Assembly: GCF_020524495.1 (NCBI RefSeq)
Contig: NZ_JAIVLB010000001.1
Span: 114,769-178,768, forward strand
Direction: 5' to 3'
DNA length: 64,000 nt
Origin: Bacillus stratosphericus
Lineage (GTDB): Bacteria > Bacillota > Bacilli > Bacillales > Bacillaceae
Every line of letters begins with the position of its first letter. Within the stretch, counting starts at the first letter, position 1. The notes under the pieces are model-generated. The model ran no database searches, was not told the DNA's origin, and saw only the letters and a list, made by a program, of their open reading frames with translations. The translations under genes and the position numbers were made by a program. Below, one piece after another: positions 48,544-59,693 of this stretch.

Positions 48544-49848
48544 CTACAGAGGTTTCTTAATAGTTTGAATAGTTTCGATTGCGCGCTTAGCGTACTCTGC
48601 ATACCGTTCTTGTTTGTTTTTTATTCGAACGCCAAGATCTTTCAGCAAACCAAAGTTTGCATTCATCGGCTGGAAGCTTTTCTTGTTTGTTGACGTGATG
48701 TAGTGAGCCATACTGCCTATCACCGTTTCCACAGGAAGTGTGACAAGCTCTTCTTCTTTAACAAAACGAGCCGCATTAATCCCTGCCACTAATCCTGAAG
48801 CAGCAGATTCAACATAGCCTTCAACGCCTGTCATTTGTCCGGCAAAGAATAGATCATCTCTGTTTTTAAACTGATAAGTAGGTTTTAACAGGCTTGGCGA
48901 GTTGATAAATGTATTACGGTGCATCACACCATAACGAACAATCTCTGCTTGCTCAAGACCTGGAATCAGACGGAACACTTCTTTTTGATCGCCCCACTTC
49001 AGATGTGTTTGGAAACCAACGATGTTATATAAAGTACCCGCTGCATCATCCTGTCTTAATTGGACAACAGCGTAAGGTCTTTTCCCTGTCTTCGGATCTT
49101 CAAGCCCTACTGGTTTCATCGGGCCAAACAGCATGGTTTTCTTTCCTCTTTTCGCCATGACTTCAATTGGCATACAGCCTTCAAAGAAGATTTCTTTTTC
49201 GAACTCTTTTAATGGTACAGTTTCAGCAGAAATTAACGCATCGTAAAAACGATCGAATTCCTCTTCTGTCATTGGGCAGTTTAAATAAGCAGCTTCCCCT
49301 TTATCATAGCGTGATTTCAAGTACACTTTATTCATATCTATGCTATCTTTCTCTAATATTGGTGCCGCTGCATCGTAGAAATAAAGATACTCTTCACCTG
49401 TTAAAGATTTTAATTCTTTTGAAAGAGCTTCTGAAGTCAGTGGACCAGTTGCGATGATTGTTGGTCCTTCTGGAATGCTCTGTACTTCCTCTTGAAAGAC
49501 GGTGACATTCGAGTGATTTTTCACGCAGTCTGTGACGTTTGCTGCAAATTCATGACGATCTACTGCAAGCGCTCCGCCAGCAGGAACTGAGCTTTCATCC
49601 GCTGCTGCAATAATTGCCGAATCTAAATGACGCATTTCTTCCTTTAATACACCTACTGCATTTGTCAAAGCGTTCGCGCGCAATGAATTACTGCAAACGA
49701 GCTCTGCAAATTTATCTGTGTGATGAGCTGGCGTTTGTTTGACAGGTCTCATTTCATACAGATTGACTTTAATCCCGCGCTTGGCAATTTGCCATGCAGC
49801 TTCACTTCCTGCTAACCCTGCTCCGATCACATTTACAAATTGACTCAT
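48544..49848 (-). CDS. trmFO: Folate-dependent tRNA (uracil-5-)[17 protein letters not shown] TrmFO
   Basis: FAD and methylene-tetrahydrofolate enzyme that makes m5U54 in the T loop of tRNA. It has 434 residues. The dinucleotide-binding motif [16 protein letters not shown] is at ~7-22. Catalytic Cys are in [13 protein letters not shown] (~53) and [14 protein letters not shown] (~224). The C-terminal FAD segment is [19 protein letters not shown]. Formerly gid. It lies between topA (terminator in the gap) and xerC. Confidence 0.97.
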   Translation of the reverse strand: MSQFVNVIGAGLAGSEAAWQIAKRGIKVNLYEMRPVKQTPAHHTDKFAELVCSNSLRANALTNAVGVLKEEMRHLDSAIIAAADESSVPAGGALAVDRHEFAANVTDCVKNHSNVTVFQEEVQSIPEGPTIIATGPLTSEALSKELKSLTGEEYLYFYDAAAPILEKDSIDMNKVYLKSRYDKGEAAYLNCPMTEEEFDRFYDALISAETVPLKEFEKEIFFEGCMPIEVMAKRGKKTMLFGPMKPVGLEDPKTGKRPYAVVQLRQDDAAGTLYNIVGFQTHLKWGDQKEVFRLIPGLEQAEIVRYGVMHRNTFINSPSLLKPTYQFKNRDDLFFAGQMTGVEGYVESAASGLVAGINAARFVKEEELVTLPVETVIGSMAHYITSTNKKSFQPMNANFGLLKDLGVRIKNKQERYAEYAKRAIETIQTIKKPL

Positions 49849-49888
49849 TGTACAACTCTCCTATTTCGTCAGTTCTGTTTGATGACAT

Positions 49889-49920
49889 AAAAAAGCAGGT
49901 GAACAAGGCTGCTCACCGCT
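49889..49920 (-). terminator. Hairpin terminator after topA
   Basis: Minus strand AGCGGTGA (49920-49913) pairs with TCACCTGCT (49902-49894, one bulge) around a GC-containing loop, followed by TTTTTT. It overlaps the last bases of the topA stop region and precedes trmFO by about 40 bases. Confidence 0.7.
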
Positions 49921-51994
49921 ATTTTTGTTGTTCCTCTTTATAATCACAATTCACACATTGAACTTGAACGCCTTTTTTCAGTTTTTTCTCTACAAGCATA
50001 TTTTCGCATTTTGGACACTTTCTTTCAATTGGTTTGTCCCAAGAAACGAATTCACACTCTGGAAAACGATCACAGCCATAAAAAATCCGGCGTTTCTTTG
50101 ATTTTCTTTCAACAATGTTTCCTTCGTGACATGTTGGGCATTTGACACCGATATCTTTAACGATTGGTTTTGTATTCCGACAATCTGGAAAATTAGAGCA
50201 AGCCATGAACTTACCGTATCTCCCCATTTTGTAAACCATCGGATGACCACATTCTTCACAATCAACCCCGGCGTATTCGGGTTCAATTTCTACTTCTTGC
50301 ATCTCTGCTTCAGCTTTTTCTACCCGTTTTGCAAAGTCTTGATAGAAGCTGTCGATAATACGAACCCATTCAATCGTACCTTCTTCAACGCTATCAAGTT
50401 CTTTTTCCATTTTCGCCGTGAATTCCACGTTAATGATTTCAGGAAAGAATTCAATAATTAAGTTGAGTACAATTTCCCCAAGCTCTGTTGGGGTAAATCG
50501 TTTGTTATCAAGTGCGACATAGCCGCGTTTTTGAATGGTATCTAAAGTCGGTGCATACGTAGATGGACGGCCTATACCGAGCTCTTCAAGTGTTTTGACA
50601 AGCCTTGCCTCTGTGTAGCGCGGAGGTGGCTGCGTGAAGTGCTGTTCAGGCTCGATATCTTTTGAAAGAACTGTGTCACCCTCTTTTAGATCAGGAAGCA
50701 TTTTGTCCTTTTCTTCTAGCTGATCGTCCTTTCCTTCCACATATACCTTCATAAACCCAGGGAATTTCACCTTACTCCCATTTGCACGGAAAGTAAGGTC
50801 GTTATTTTCAAGATCCAGACTCATTGTATCAAGAACAGCTGGCGCCATTTGGCTTGCCACAAATCGTTCCCAAATCAATTTATAAAGACGAAGCTGATCT
50901 CTACTTAGCACGTGTTTGACATCTGCTGGTTTTCTAAGCGTAGAAGTCGGTCGAATGGCTTCGTGAGCATCTTGTGCATTCTCGTTCTTTTTGGCAGTAC
51001 GCTTGGTTGTACTTAAGAAATTCTTGCCGTACGTTTGATCAATGAAAGCAGATACTTCTTCAATTGCGGTATTTGAAATACGCGTTGAGTCCGTTCTCAT
51101 ATATGTAATGAGTCCTACTGTACCCTCTTTACCAAGATCAATTCCTTCATATAATTGCTGCGCAATCATCATGGTTTTTTTCGCACGGAAGTTTAGTTTT
51201 CTTGCAGCCTCTTGCTGCAAGGTGGATGTCGTAAATGGAACAGCCGGATTGCGTTTACGCTCTTTCTTCGTGACTTTTTCTACAGAGAACTTGCTTCCCT
51301 TTAGTTTCGAAAGGATTTCTTTTACATCTTCTTTTGTTTTCAGTGGGTGTTTTTTGCCATTGACACCAAAGAAACTAGCCTCGAAGGATTCTTTTCCTTT
51401 TAAGAACGTACCATCAATTGTCCAGTATTCCTCTGGTTTGAATTCATTAATTTCTTTCTCGCGATCAATTATCAAGCGGAGTGCAACAGATTGAACACGC
51501 CCAGCACTTAATCCCTTTTTGACTTTTTTCCATAAAATTGGGCTGATTTTATACCCAACAAGACGATCTAAAATCCGTCTTGCCTGCTGCGCATCAACCA
51601 AGTCCATATTGATCATACGTGGATGCTTAAAAGAATCTTTAATCGCATCTTTTGTAATCTCGTTAAAAACAACCCGGCAATCTGAAGAGAGATCAAGGTC
51701 AAGGCTGTGTGCTAAATGCCAAGCAATCGCTTCTCCCTCTCTATCAGGGTCAGCTGCGAGATAAACCTTCTTTGCTTTTTTCGCCGCTGTTTTTAATTCC
51801 TTTAAAACTGGACCTTTCCCGCGAATCGTAATATATCTCGGTTCGAAGTCATGCTCAGTGTCAACACCTAGCTGACTTTTCGGTAAATCCCTTACATGCC
51901 CCATTGAAGCCTTTACTTTATACTTTTTTCCTAAATAACGCTCTATCGTTTTCGCCTTTGCTGGCGACTCAACGATGACTAAATAATCAGCCAT
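49919..51994 (-). CDS. topA: DNA topoisomerase I
   Basis: Type IA topoisomerase that relaxes negative supercoils. The ATG at 51994 ([17 protein letters not shown]) gives 691 residues, the B. subtilis length, and has AAGGGGGA eight bases upstream; the longer ORF to 52039 is unsupported. The TOPRIM domain has Glu9 and DPDREGE (~82-88). The active-site Tyr is at about 298 ([14 protein letters not shown]). Three C-terminal Topo C4 zinc ribbons are clear (CEECGHPM ... [15 protein letters not shown] ... CDRFPEC; CPKCENM ... CVNCDY). Confidence 0.98.
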   Translation of the reverse strand: MADYLVIVESPAKAKTIERYLGKKYKVKASMGHVRDLPKSQLGVDTEHDFEPRYITIRGKGPVLKELKTAAKKAKKVYLAADPDREGEAIAWHLAHSLDLDLSSDCRVVFNEITKDAIKDSFKHPRMINMDLVDAQQARRILDRLVGYKISPILWKKVKKGLSAGRVQSVALRLIIDREKEINEFKPEEYWTIDGTFLKGKESFEASFFGVNGKKHPLKTKEDVKEILSKLKGSKFSVEKVTKKERKRNPAVPFTTSTLQQEAARKLNFRAKKTMMIAQQLYEGIDLGKEGTVGLITYMRTDSTRISNTAIEEVSAFIDQTYGKNFLSTTKRTAKKNENAQDAHEAIRPTSTLRKPADVKHVLSRDQLRLYKLIWERFVASQMAPAVLDTMSLDLENNDLTFRANGSKVKFPGFMKVYVEGKDDQLEEKDKMLPDLKEGDTVLSKDIEPEQHFTQPPPRYTEARLVKTLEELGIGRPSTYAPTLDTIQKRGYVALDNKRFTPTELGEIVLNLIIEFFPEIINVEFTAKMEKELDSVEEGTIEWVRIIDSFYQDFAKRVEKAEAEMQEVEIEPEYAGVDCEECGHPMVYKMGRYGKFMACSNFPDCRNTKPIVKDIGVKCPTCHEGNIVERKSKKRRIFYGCDRFPECEFVSWDKPIERKCPKCENMLVEKKLKKGVQVQCVNCDYKEEQQK

Positions 51995-52188
51995 ACTCAA
52001 AATCCCCCTTAAGAGGTGTTCTCTCTTTATCCATTTCAAAATTCATGTTTATGTTAATTGCACGTATCTAACAGGCAATCGTTAAAAAATTCTTTATGAT
52101 GAACATCATTATAAACACGAAAAACAAAGTGTAAACTTAAATCCTCACTATTATTAAATATTCCTATGTCTTTTGTCAAACGATATTT

Positions 52189-53091
52189 TTATGAGAGTTC
52201 AGTATATTGAACGCCATGAAAGGAGAATTCCTCTAAAATATCCTTTGTCGAATGCACAAGCTTTGCCCCCTCCTGAATGAGTCTTGCAGGACCTGTGGAA
52301 TTAGAGTCAAAGATTGATCCTGCAACAGCAAACACTTCTTTTCCCTGCTCAAGTGCTTGGTATGCTGTAATCAAAGAACCGCTCTTTTCTTTGCACTGGA
52401 TCACGATGGTTCCTTTTGTTAGTGCACTAATCAAACGATTTCTCATGGGAAAGTGCCACTTTTCTGGTTTGATATAAGGCGGGTGTTCTGACAAAAGCAA
52501 ATGATGCTCTCCCATGTATTGAGCCATTTGCACATGTTCCTTTGGATATACATGCTGAAAGCCACCAGCCACAACACCAATGGTTTTCCCTTGTTTTCTG
52601 ATGCACTCCTTGTGTGCAAGTCCATCGATTCCTTTTGCCAAGCCACTGACAATTATCCAGTTTTCCTTTACAAGTTCACCAACAAATTTTTTCACACATG
52701 CTTCTCCGTAAGACGATGGCACACGCGTACCTACTACACCTAAACTTTTTTCTTCATTTAAATATGATATGTTTCCTTTTAGAAATAACACGGGGGGAGG
52801 ATCATAAATGTTTTTAAGTGTGCTGGGATATAAGGGTGATGTGATGGGAATCATGTGAATGTTTTGCTTTAAATAGGCTTGAACGATGTGTTGAAAAATG
52901 GGGAATTCATTTTCTTCAGCTTGTTTTAAGCGGATAAAGTCAATCGTTTGTAAGGATCGATCCTGTGTGAAATGTTGTGTTTCTTCATTTATATATAATT
53001 CAGGATCGACTTTCCACCATTTTGTTAACAAAGAGGGTGAGATGAGGCCTTTTAAGCGGTGAAAAATCATTCTTTCAGACACGTTGTACAT
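52189..53091 (-). CDS. dprA: DNA processing protein DprA (Smf)
   Basis: Loads RecA on incoming single-stranded DNA during transformation. It has 300 residues from the ATG at 53091 (MYNVSERMIFHRLKG), preceded by GGAGG at 6-7 bases; codons upstream of it run into the sucD terminator. The Rossmann-like DprA core is visible: GVVGTRVPSSYG, VSGLAKGIDGLAH, VVAGGFQHVYPKE, PMRNRLISAL and AVAGSIFD. The N-terminal ~95 residues (SAM-like) are more diverged from B. subtilis than the core. The gap to topA (52040-52188) is AT-rich with no gene. Confidence 0.95.
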   Translation of the reverse strand: MYNVSERMIFHRLKGLISPSLLTKWWKVDPELYINEETQHFTQDRSLQTIDFIRLKQAEENEFPIFQHIVQAYLKQNIHMIPITSPLYPSTLKNIYDPPPVLFLKGNISYLNEEKSLGVVGTRVPSSYGEACVKKFVGELVKENWIIVSGLAKGIDGLAHKECIRKQGKTIGVVAGGFQHVYPKEHVQMAQYMGEHHLLLSEHPPYIKPEKWHFPMRNRLISALTKGTIVIQCKEKSGSLITAYQALEQGKEVFAVAGSIFDSNSTGPARLIQEGAKLVHSTKDILEEFSFHGVQYTELS

Positions 53092-53118
53092 ACCATTCCT
53101 CCAATTTAAGATAGAAAG

Positions 53119-53148
53119 AAGAAGACTTGTCACAGAACAAGTCTTCTT
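53119..53148 (-). terminator. Intrinsic terminator after sucD
   Basis: Minus strand AAGAAGACTTGT (53148-53137) and ACAAGTCTTCTT (53130-53119) are perfectly complementary over 12 bp with a 6-base loop, followed by CTTTCTATCTT. It begins 7 bases after the sucD stop and ends 28 bases before dprA. Confidence 0.85.
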
Positions 53149-53154
53149 GTGTCA

Positions 53155-54057
53155 TTAATGCGTTTTACAAGCTTCGAAGAGATTTTTCTCCTTTAACACT
53201 TTAATTAAGGTTTCTCCCATGACAGATGGTGTCTCTGCCACTTCAATTCCACATTCACGCATTGTTTTCACTTTTTCATCAGCTGTTCCTTTACCACCAG
53301 AAATAATGGCACCAGCATGTCCCATACGTTTTCCTGGAGGCGCCGTCTTACCGCCAATAAAGCCAACAACTGGTTTGGTCATATTTGCTTTCACCCATTC
53401 AGCTGCTTCTTCTTCAGCCGTACCGCCAATTTCACCGATCATAATGACAGCATGCGTATCAGGATCTTCATTAAAGGCCTTTAATACATCAATAAAGTTC
53501 GTCCCGTTTACTGGGTCTCCACCGATTCCTACAGCTGTCGATTGTCCAACGCCAGCCTCTGAAAGCTGATGTACCGCTTCATATGTAAGCGTTCCAGAGC
53601 GTGAAACAACACCAACATGGCCTTTTTTATGAATGTAGCCAGGCATAATGCCAATCTTACATTCTTCAGGTGTAATCACACCTGGGCAATTTGGCCCAAC
53701 AAGTCTTGTTTTCTTGCCTTCCATATACCGTTTTACTTTAACCATATCAAGAACTGGAATATGTTCAGTAATACAAATGACAAGATCCACTTCTGCATCC
53801 ACTGCCTCTAAAATGGCATCTGCTGCAAATGGTGCAGGTACATAGATAACAGAAGCGTTTGCTCCCGTTGTCTGTACTGCTTCAGATACAGTATTAAATA
53901 CAGGAACTCCTTCTACTTCAGTTCCACCTTTTCCAGGTGTGACACCGCCAACAATATTTGTTCCGTACTCAATCATTTGTTTTGTATGGAACAATGCGGT
54001 TGAACCGGTAATTCCCTGAACAATTACTCTCGTATTTTTATTAATAAATACACTCAT
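53155..54057 (-). CDS. sucD: Succinate-CoA ligase alpha subunit
   Basis: TCA-cycle enzyme subunit, 300 residues. The CoA-binding Rossmann domain has [16 protein letters not shown] (~14-29). The ligase domain contains the phosphorylated His in [12 protein letters not shown] (~246) and the signature [14 protein letters not shown]. It follows sucC after 22 bases and precedes a strong terminator, so sucCD is a simple two-gene unit. Confidence 0.98.
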   Translation of the reverse strand: MSVFINKNTRVIVQGITGSTALFHTKQMIEYGTNIVGGVTPGKGGTEVEGVPVFNTVSEAVQTTGANASVIYVPAPFAADAILEAVDAEVDLVICITEHIPVLDMVKVKRYMEGKKTRLVGPNCPGVITPEECKIGIMPGYIHKKGHVGVVSRSGTLTYEAVHQLSEAGVGQSTAVGIGGDPVNGTNFIDVLKAFNEDPDTHAVIMIGEIGGTAEEEAAEWVKANMTKPVVGFIGGKTAPPGKRMGHAGAIISGGKGTADEKVKTMRECGIEVAETPSVMGETLIKVLKEKNLFEACKTH

Positions 54058-54079
54058 TTAGGTCCCCTGCCTTTCTGCT

Positions 54080-55240
54080 CTACTTGACTAAAGATACAAT
54101 CTTTTCTGCCCCGTCAGCCATAGACTCAGCAGAAGTGATATTTAAGCCTGAATCACTCAGGATTTTCTTCCCTAATTCAACGTTAGTTCCTTCAAGACGT
54201 ACAACGAGCGGTAATGTTAAGCCGACTTGTTTCGTGGCTTCAACAACACCTTCTGCAATAACATCACATTTCATGATGCCGCCAAAAATGTTTACGAAAA
54301 TCCCTTTAACATTTTGATCTGATAAAATGATTTTAAATGCTTCCGTTACTTTTTCAGCAGTTGCGCCGCCGCCAACATCTAAGAAGTTCGCAGGGTCTCC
54401 CCCGTAATGTTTGATGATATCCATCGTAGACATCGCAAGACCTGCTCCATTGACCATACAGCCAATATTGCCATCTAGAGAAATGTAGCTTAGATCATAT
54501 TTAGTTGCTTCAATTTCCTTCGGATCCTCTTCATCAAGATCACGGTATTCTAGAATATCTTTTTGTCTATATAAGGCGTTGCTATCAAAGTTTAATTTTG
54601 CATCAAGTGCCATGACTTTACCATCGCCTGTTACAACAAGTGGATTGATCTCAGCAATTGAACAGTCTTTTTCAATAAACGCATTGTAAAGACTTGTCAT
54701 AAACTTAACAGCTTGGCCAACTAATTTTGTTGGAATATTAATCTTAAACGCGACTTCTCTTGCCTGATAGGCTTGAAGACCAATCGCTGGGTCGATAACC
54801 ACTTTCACGATTTTTTCTGGCGTTTTTTCTGCTACTTCTTCAATTTCTGTACCGCCTTCTTCAGAAGCCATTAAGACAATTCTTGATGTCGCTCTATCCA
54901 AAACAAGTCCAACATAGTACTCCTTTTGAATATCACAGCCTTCTTCAATAAGTAAGCGTTTTATTTCACGCCCTTCAGGCCCTGTTTGATGTGTGACAAG
55001 TGTCTTGCCGAGTAATTCCTCTGCAAACCCTTTCACCTCATCTTTTGTTTTTGCAATTTTCACCCCACCTGCTTTACCACGGCCTCCTGCATGAATCTGT
55101 GCTTTTACGACATAAACAGAGCTTCCTAGCTCTTCTGATGCTTTGACTGCTTCATCAGATGTAAATGCTACTTTACCATTTGGAACTGAAACCCCATATT
55201 TTCTTAGGATTTCTTTTCCTTGGTACTCATGGATATTCAT
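54080..55240 (-). CDS. sucC: Succinate-CoA ligase (ADP-forming) beta subunit
   Basis: A 386-residue ATP-grasp subunit. The ATG at 55240 ([15 protein letters not shown]) has GGGAGG 7 bases upstream; the longer ORF adds ten unsupported residues. ATP-grasp elements include [20 protein letters not shown] (~45-64), [19 protein letters not shown] and [13 protein letters not shown] possible CcpA box overlapping the promoter (55283-55296) would fit carbon catabolite control of this TCA step. Confidence 0.97.
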   Translation of the reverse strand: MNIHEYQGKEILRKYGVSVPNGKVAFTSDEAVKASEELGSSVYVVKAQIHAGGRGKAGGVKIAKTKDEVKGFAEELLGKTLVTHQTGPEGREIKRLLIEEGCDIQKEYYVGLVLDRATSRIVLMASEEGGTEIEEVAEKTPEKIVKVVIDPAIGLQAYQAREVAFKINIPTKLVGQAVKFMTSLYNAFIEKDCSIAEINPLVVTGDGKVMALDAKLNFDSNALYRQKDILEYRDLDEEDPKEIEATKYDLSYISLDGNIGCMVNGAGLAMSTMDIIKHYGGDPANFLDVGGGATAEKVTEAFKIILSDQNVKGIFVNIFGGIMKCDVIAEGVVEATKQVGLTLPLVVRLEGTNVELGKKILSDSGLNITSAESMADGAEKIVSLVK

Positions 55241-55272
55241 TTTCCATCCTCCCAACATAAGTAGAAACAAAA

Positions 55273-55301
55273 ATTATAAAATAGACTGCGCTTTCATTTT
55301 A
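55273..55301 (-). promoter_or_regulatory. Putative sucCD promoter with a cre-like site
   Basis: A TATAAT (55278-55273, minus strand) lies about 30 bases before the sucC ribosome-binding site; the matching -35 is poor. Between them TGAAAGCGCAGTCT (55296-55283) fits the CcpA consensus TGWAANCGNTNWCA at all but two defined positions. A protein bound there would cover the promoter. Unproven. Confidence 0.4.
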
Positions 55302-55406
55302 AAGAATAAAAAAGAGAATGTCTAGGGTTCTATGTAAAATCGTAAAATCCTTCTAAACATCCAAACTTTTATTTTATTAAAAATATAAAATTTTTCAGCA
55401 AAACTC

Positions 55407-55682
55407 TTATTTTTTCATATTTTGATCTAACTTATAGATAAACGAAAATATTTCTGCTACAGTATCGTATAACGCTTCTGGTATTTCCTCATCAAGTGTT
55501 AAGTACCGCATAAGCTCTACTAAATTAGGGTCTTCTTGGATGGGAACTCCTGATTTTTTTGCTTCTTCAATAATATGATCAGCCACATAACCGCTTCCTG
55601 TTGCGATGACTTTTGGCGCCTTTTGTTTTTCTTCATCGTAATGTAGAGCCACCGCTCTTCTAAGCGGTTTTGAATCCTTCAT
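55407..55682 (-). CDS. ylqH: YlqH, orphan FlhB C-terminal domain protein
   Basis: A 91-residue soluble protein matching only the cleaved C-terminal fragment of FlhB. AVALHYDEEKQKAPKVIATG lines up with FlhB residues just after NPTH, and EEIPEALYDTVAEIFSFIYKL with the FlhB C terminus. There are no membrane segments and no NPTH motif. The ATG overlaps the stop of ylqG by four bases, so the pair is cotranslated. In T3SS such domains set substrate specificity; what this free copy does is unknown. It is conserved in place in B. subtilis. Confidence 0.9.
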   Translation of the reverse strand: MKDSKPLRRAVALHYDEEKQKAPKVIATGSGYVADHIIEEAKKSGVPIQEDPNLVELMRYLTLDEEIPEALYDTVAEIFSFIYKLDQNMKK

Positions 55683-57403
55683 ACTCGTAAGTCCAGCCCT
55701 TTCTCGCTGATTTTATGAAAGTGTTCATCTAGAAATTGAGACAGATCTATTGGCTCTTGTCTCTTCTTTGCTGTAATACCCGTTAAACTGTATCCTAGGG
55801 CATTTAAGTTCTCTCGAACAGCTGGAATCATTGGATTAATCGCCCCTTGCAGTTCATAGGCGGTCTCGACTGTAATCGCCATGACCTTTTGCTGAATGGT
55901 ACATTCTATTAATGTTTCTTCAAGATTTTCCATGTTTAAGTAAAACATTAAACGACACTGAGAAATATCAATGGAACCATCTTTTTTCTTGTGTCCTTTT
56001 AGAATAAAGGTTAAATCTTGAACACTATGTTTTGAGAAAAGAGGATAAGAGACCATCATTTGACTAACGGTTTGGTTTTCTTGCTGCACAAATAACTGTC
56101 CATTTAATCTATGAAACAATTGATCCACTTCTTTTTTTACGTGCTCTGGTAAATCAGCCTGCCTCACATCATTTAAGACGTGCTTTAATTGGTGAAGCTC
56201 CTGACTCTTCACATCTTTGCTCGCTTTTTCCAGTAGTTTGAGCATACCGATTTCATCGCGTACACCTATCGCCTTTTTCATCGTCATGAGTAAATCAAGC
56301 ACGTCTGTTTTATTGCTTAATGTTGGTTCAGTCTGCTGAATGACCTGAGCGAATGCGTTTGCCTCTGTTTTTGAGAGGAACGGAAATTCTTTTTGAAGCA
56401 CGGATGCCTTTGCATCAGACTGAGATCCTACCTGCTGGAGCCCTTGAATAAGTGATGTCATCTGCTTTACATCTGGCTGCTGATGTTCATCTGGACCTTG
56501 CTTTGTCATGCTTGTCAATATTCGTTCTATCTGCTGAAGGGGGACACTCAGCTGCTTTGGACTTAGTGACTGCTGGTTGGCTGGATCTGTCTGCCGCCCT
56601 TGGAAAATTGAGGATTCGTTATTCCCTGTTTGCTGAGACGAATTGAGATTAGGCGGTGCTGGCACACTGCCTCCTTGCTTCACTTGGCCTTCTTTCGCTG
56701 CTAGAAGCACCGATAAGAGCTTTTCTGCATGGACGTTAGCCTCTGCGTCTATTACAGACAGAATAGCTTGTGTAAGGGCTTGTGTGGCACCTGAGTGCTT
56801 CGGGAGTTGTGTTAATCGATCTAGCAGCGTTGTCATATCCTGATGAAGAGCAGAAGATGATTTTACTGCTAATATTGACTGGAGCACCCCTTGCTGAATC
56901 GGCAAATCTTTTTTTAAGGCAAATAGGAGTGCCTGCAGTCCTTTTTTGACATCAACTCCTTGAAGCTGTTCGATCCATTTCACTGCAGTTTTCAACTCTG
57001 TTTCGTTGATGACCGATTTTTCTTTTAAGAAGGCTGTAGCTGTTAGCATTATTTCAAGCCCATTTTTAAGTGACAGACCTTCTAATAATTTGGCTGCTGC
57101 ATCCTTTAGCGTCTTGGGGTCTTGATCAAATTGTTGAACGGGCCTAAGTTTATTGAGGCTGCCTCCACCTACTTGTTCAAATTGGAACCAATAGAATGCA
57201 TCTGCCTTTAGCTGAGCCGCTATCTGGGCTTTTATTTTAGTCGAGCCTATTTGAACAAGCGCTGTATCATCTCCAAGCATTTTGAGTACTTTGCCGAGAA
57301 TTAACCGGTGCACATTTTCCTTACCTTCAGTATTTAGCGGAACAGATTCTGCTGTATTTAATCGGCTGTTCAGTGCTGTATGTATGTCTTCAACTCTTGT
57401 CAT
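55679..57403 (-). CDS. ylqG: YlqG, large protein with a FliK-like C-terminal domain
   Basis: A 574-residue uncharacterised protein. There is no signal peptide or membrane helix. The N-terminal ~75 residues look folded (LILGKVLKMLGDDTALVQIG). A long helical middle (~80-460) contains a Gln/Ser/Pro-rich break at ~240-290. The C-terminal ~100 residues (LMFYLNMENLEETLIECTIQ, then IPAVRENLNALGYSLTGI) resemble the FliK C-terminal hook-length domain. With overlapping ylqH (FlhB-C domain) it looks like a FliK/FlhB-like pair. The annotation of function is inference. Confidence 0.85.
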   Translation of the reverse strand: MTRVEDIHTALNSRLNTAESVPLNTEGKENVHRLILGKVLKMLGDDTALVQIGSTKIKAQIAAQLKADAFYWFQFEQVGGGSLNKLRPVQQFDQDPKTLKDAAAKLLEGLSLKNGLEIMLTATAFLKEKSVINETELKTAVKWIEQLQGVDVKKGLQALLFALKKDLPIQQGVLQSILAVKSSSALHQDMTTLLDRLTQLPKHSGATQALTQAILSVIDAEANVHAEKLLSVLLAAKEGQVKQGGSVPAPPNLNSSQQTGNNESSIFQGRQTDPANQQSLSPKQLSVPLQQIERILTSMTKQGPDEHQQPDVKQMTSLIQGLQQVGSQSDAKASVLQKEFPFLSKTEANAFAQVIQQTEPTLSNKTDVLDLLMTMKKAIGVRDEIGMLKLLEKASKDVKSQELHQLKHVLNDVRQADLPEHVKKEVDQLFHRLNGQLFVQQENQTVSQMMVSYPLFSKHSVQDLTFILKGHKKKDGSIDISQCRLMFYLNMENLEETLIECTIQQKVMAITVETAYELQGAINPMIPAVRENLNALGYSLTGITAKKRQEPIDLSQFLDEHFHKISEKGLDLRV

Positions 57404-57430
57404 CCCAGGTAGCCTCCTTGTATCAAAAAT

Positions 57431-58195
57431 TTATGAAATAACGGATTTAACTGGTGCAAACGATAATCGATGAATGGGGGTAGCACCATGTTTTTGAATA
57501 GCTGTCAGGTGATCTTTGGTCCCGTATCCTTTATGCTTTTCAAATTGATACTTAGGATACTGGCGTCCGTATTCTTCCATCATCTGATCTCTTGTCACCT
57601 TTGCAATACATGCACCAGCTGCAATGGATGCACTTTTTGCATCTCCTTTGATGATATTCTTCTGGTGAGTAGGAAGCGGGAGCGTCATCGCATCTATGAG
57701 TAGATAATCAGGTATATGAGTTAACTGCTCCACTGCTCTCAACATTGCCAATCTTGAAGCTTCGTAAATATTGATTTCATCAATCGTGGCCGCATCAACA
57801 ATACCGATTCCGACATCAAGTGCTTCCTGTTGAATCAGATCATAATAGGCCAACCTTTTTTTCTCAGATAATTGCTTTGAATCGTTTAAACCGAGCAGAA
57901 CAGTCTCTTCTTTTAATATGACAGCTGCTGCGACAACTGGACCTGCCAGCGGTCCTCTTCCTGCTTCATCTATACCAGCAATACACGTGTATCCCTGCGC
58001 CTTTGCTTGGTTTTCAAATTGCAGCATTTGATTCCATGCTGCATGTAGTTCTTGCTGCTTTTCTCTCTCTTTTCTCCACTTTTCGATGAGCTTTTGGACA
58101 CTTTTTCTTGTATCATCTTTCACAAGCTCACGAATGTATGACTCGTCCTGGGCGTGCTCTTCCATGAGTTCTTTCATTCGTTTTACGGTGTACAT
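57431..58195 (-). CDS. rnhB: Ribonuclease HII
   Basis: Removes ribonucleotides and RNA from RNA-DNA hybrids. It has 254 residues. The catalytic domain starts at ~70 with AGIDEAGRGPLAGPVVAAAV (Asp and Glu of the DE motif); the third Asp is in YLLIDAMTLP and the fourth in SIAAGACIAKVTRDQMM. The ~70-residue helical N-terminal extension is normal for Bacillus RNase HII. It lies between rbgA and ylqG. Confidence 0.97.
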   Translation of the reverse strand: MYTVKRMKELMEEHAQDESYIRELVKDDTRKSVQKLIEKWRKEREKQQELHAAWNQMLQFENQAKAQGYTCIAGIDEAGRGPLAGPVVAAAVILKEETVLLGLNDSKQLSEKKRLAYYDLIQQEALDVGIGIVDAATIDEINIYEASRLAMLRAVEQLTHIPDYLLIDAMTLPLPTHQKNIIKGDAKSASIAAGACIAKVTRDQMMEEYGRQYPKYQFEKHKGYGTKDHLTAIQKHGATPIHRLSFAPVKSVIS

Positions 58196-58240
58196 CGACT
58201 TTTCGGCAGCCTCCTTTTTTATATCGGCAGTTTTTCACAA

Positions 58241-58272
58241 AAAATAAAGACCCGCATGAGCTGCGTGTCTTT
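58241..58272 (-). terminator. Intrinsic terminator after rbgA
   Basis: Minus strand AAAGACACGCA (58272-58262) pairs with TGCGGGTCTTT (58256-58246, one mismatch), loop of 5, then ATTTT. The arm begins in the rbgA stop codon itself. Confidence 0.75.
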
Positions 58273-59120
58273 TAGCTTTCAGGCTTCTCGAAAGTGAGGG
58301 GACCAAATTTTTCAGTTCGGATATCCTGAATAATGATTTCGGTGGTTTTGTCGTAATTAATGAATCCTCCACTCATCAAACAGCCACGCTTTGTACCAAT
58401 TGCATCAAACAGCTCAACCGTATCCTCAGGTATTTCTTTTAAGTCATAGCGTTTTTTTAATCGCTCTGGGTAGTACTCTTCTAGAAAACGCAGTGCATAC
58501 ACGGCGACATCCTGTAAGTTTATGATTGAGTCTTTGATTGCTCCAGTTACCGCTAACCGGAGTCCAACTTGCTCATCTTCAAATTTCGGCCAGAGGATTC
58601 CAGGGGTATCCAGCAGTTCAAGTTCTTTCCCCACCTTCACCCATTGCTGTGATGTGGTAATACCAGGTCGATCTCCTGTTTTGGCGATGTTTTTCTTTGC
58701 TAATCGATTGATCAAAGTCGATTTTCCGACATTAGGAATTCCGATAATCAGCGCTCGAATCGCGCGCGGCTTGACGCCTTTTGCTTCCATACGATCGAAT
58801 TTTTCTTTTAAGATTTCTTTTGAAGTCGTGATGATCTGATTTAACCCTTGTCCATCGACAGAGTTAATGGCAAGTGACTTAACGCCTTGCTCTTCAAAAT
58901 GAGTCTGCCACTCTTTTGTCATACGAGGATCTGCTTTGTCTGCTTTGTTTAAGAGCATGATTTTGTGTTTGTTTTGAAGGATTTCTTCGATCATTGGGTT
59001 TCTAGAGGACATCGGAATTCTTGCATCCGTTAATTCAAATACGATGTCGATGAGCTTTAATTTTTCTGTGACTTCTCGCCTTGCTTTTGCCATATGGCCT
59101 GGAAACCATTGGATCGTCAT
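58272..59120 (-). CDS. rbgA: Ribosome biogenesis GTPase RbgA (YlqF)
   Basis: Circularly permuted GTPase essential for 50S maturation in B. subtilis. It has 282 residues. The G motifs occur in permuted order: G4 LLNKADKAD (~56-64), G5-like SVDGQG, G1 [17 protein letters not shown] (~127-143), G2 GITTSQQW and G3 [11 protein letters not shown]. The C-terminal ANTAR-like helical domain is present. It lies just downstream of rplS, its functional neighbour in 50S assembly. Confidence 0.98.
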   Translation of the reverse strand: MTIQWFPGHMAKARREVTEKLKLIDIVFELTDARIPMSSRNPMIEEILQNKHKIMLLNKADKADPRMTKEWQTHFEEQGVKSLAINSVDGQGLNQIITTSKEILKEKFDRMEAKGVKPRAIRALIIGIPNVGKSTLINRLAKKNIAKTGDRPGITTSQQWVKVGKELELLDTPGILWPKFEDEQVGLRLAVTGAIKDSIINLQDVAVYALRFLEEYYPERLKKRYDLKEIPEDTVELFDAIGTKRGCLMSGGFINYDKTTEIIIQDIRTEKFGPLTFEKPES

Positions 59121-59164
59121 ATGTGCCCCTTCTCTCTTCTATCGGTTGTCTCTATACATTGTAC

Positions 59165-59197
59165 AAAAAAGAGCCTGTTACAGGTAACAAGCTCTTT
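59165..59197 (-). terminator. Intrinsic terminator after rplS
   Basis: Minus strand AAAGAGCTTGTTA (59197-59185) pairs with TAACAGGCTCTTT (59180-59168) over 13 positions with one wobble, loop of 4, then TTTGT. It separates rplS from rbgA. Confidence 0.9.
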
Positions 59198-59209
59198 CCT
59201 TTGATATCA

Positions 59210-59687
<478 letters not shown>

Positions 59688-59693
59688 TACAAT

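Noticed and set aside
52040..52188. Possible small gene between topA and dprA
   Set aside because: AT-rich 150 bases with stops in all frames and no ribosome-binding site or hairpin of note.
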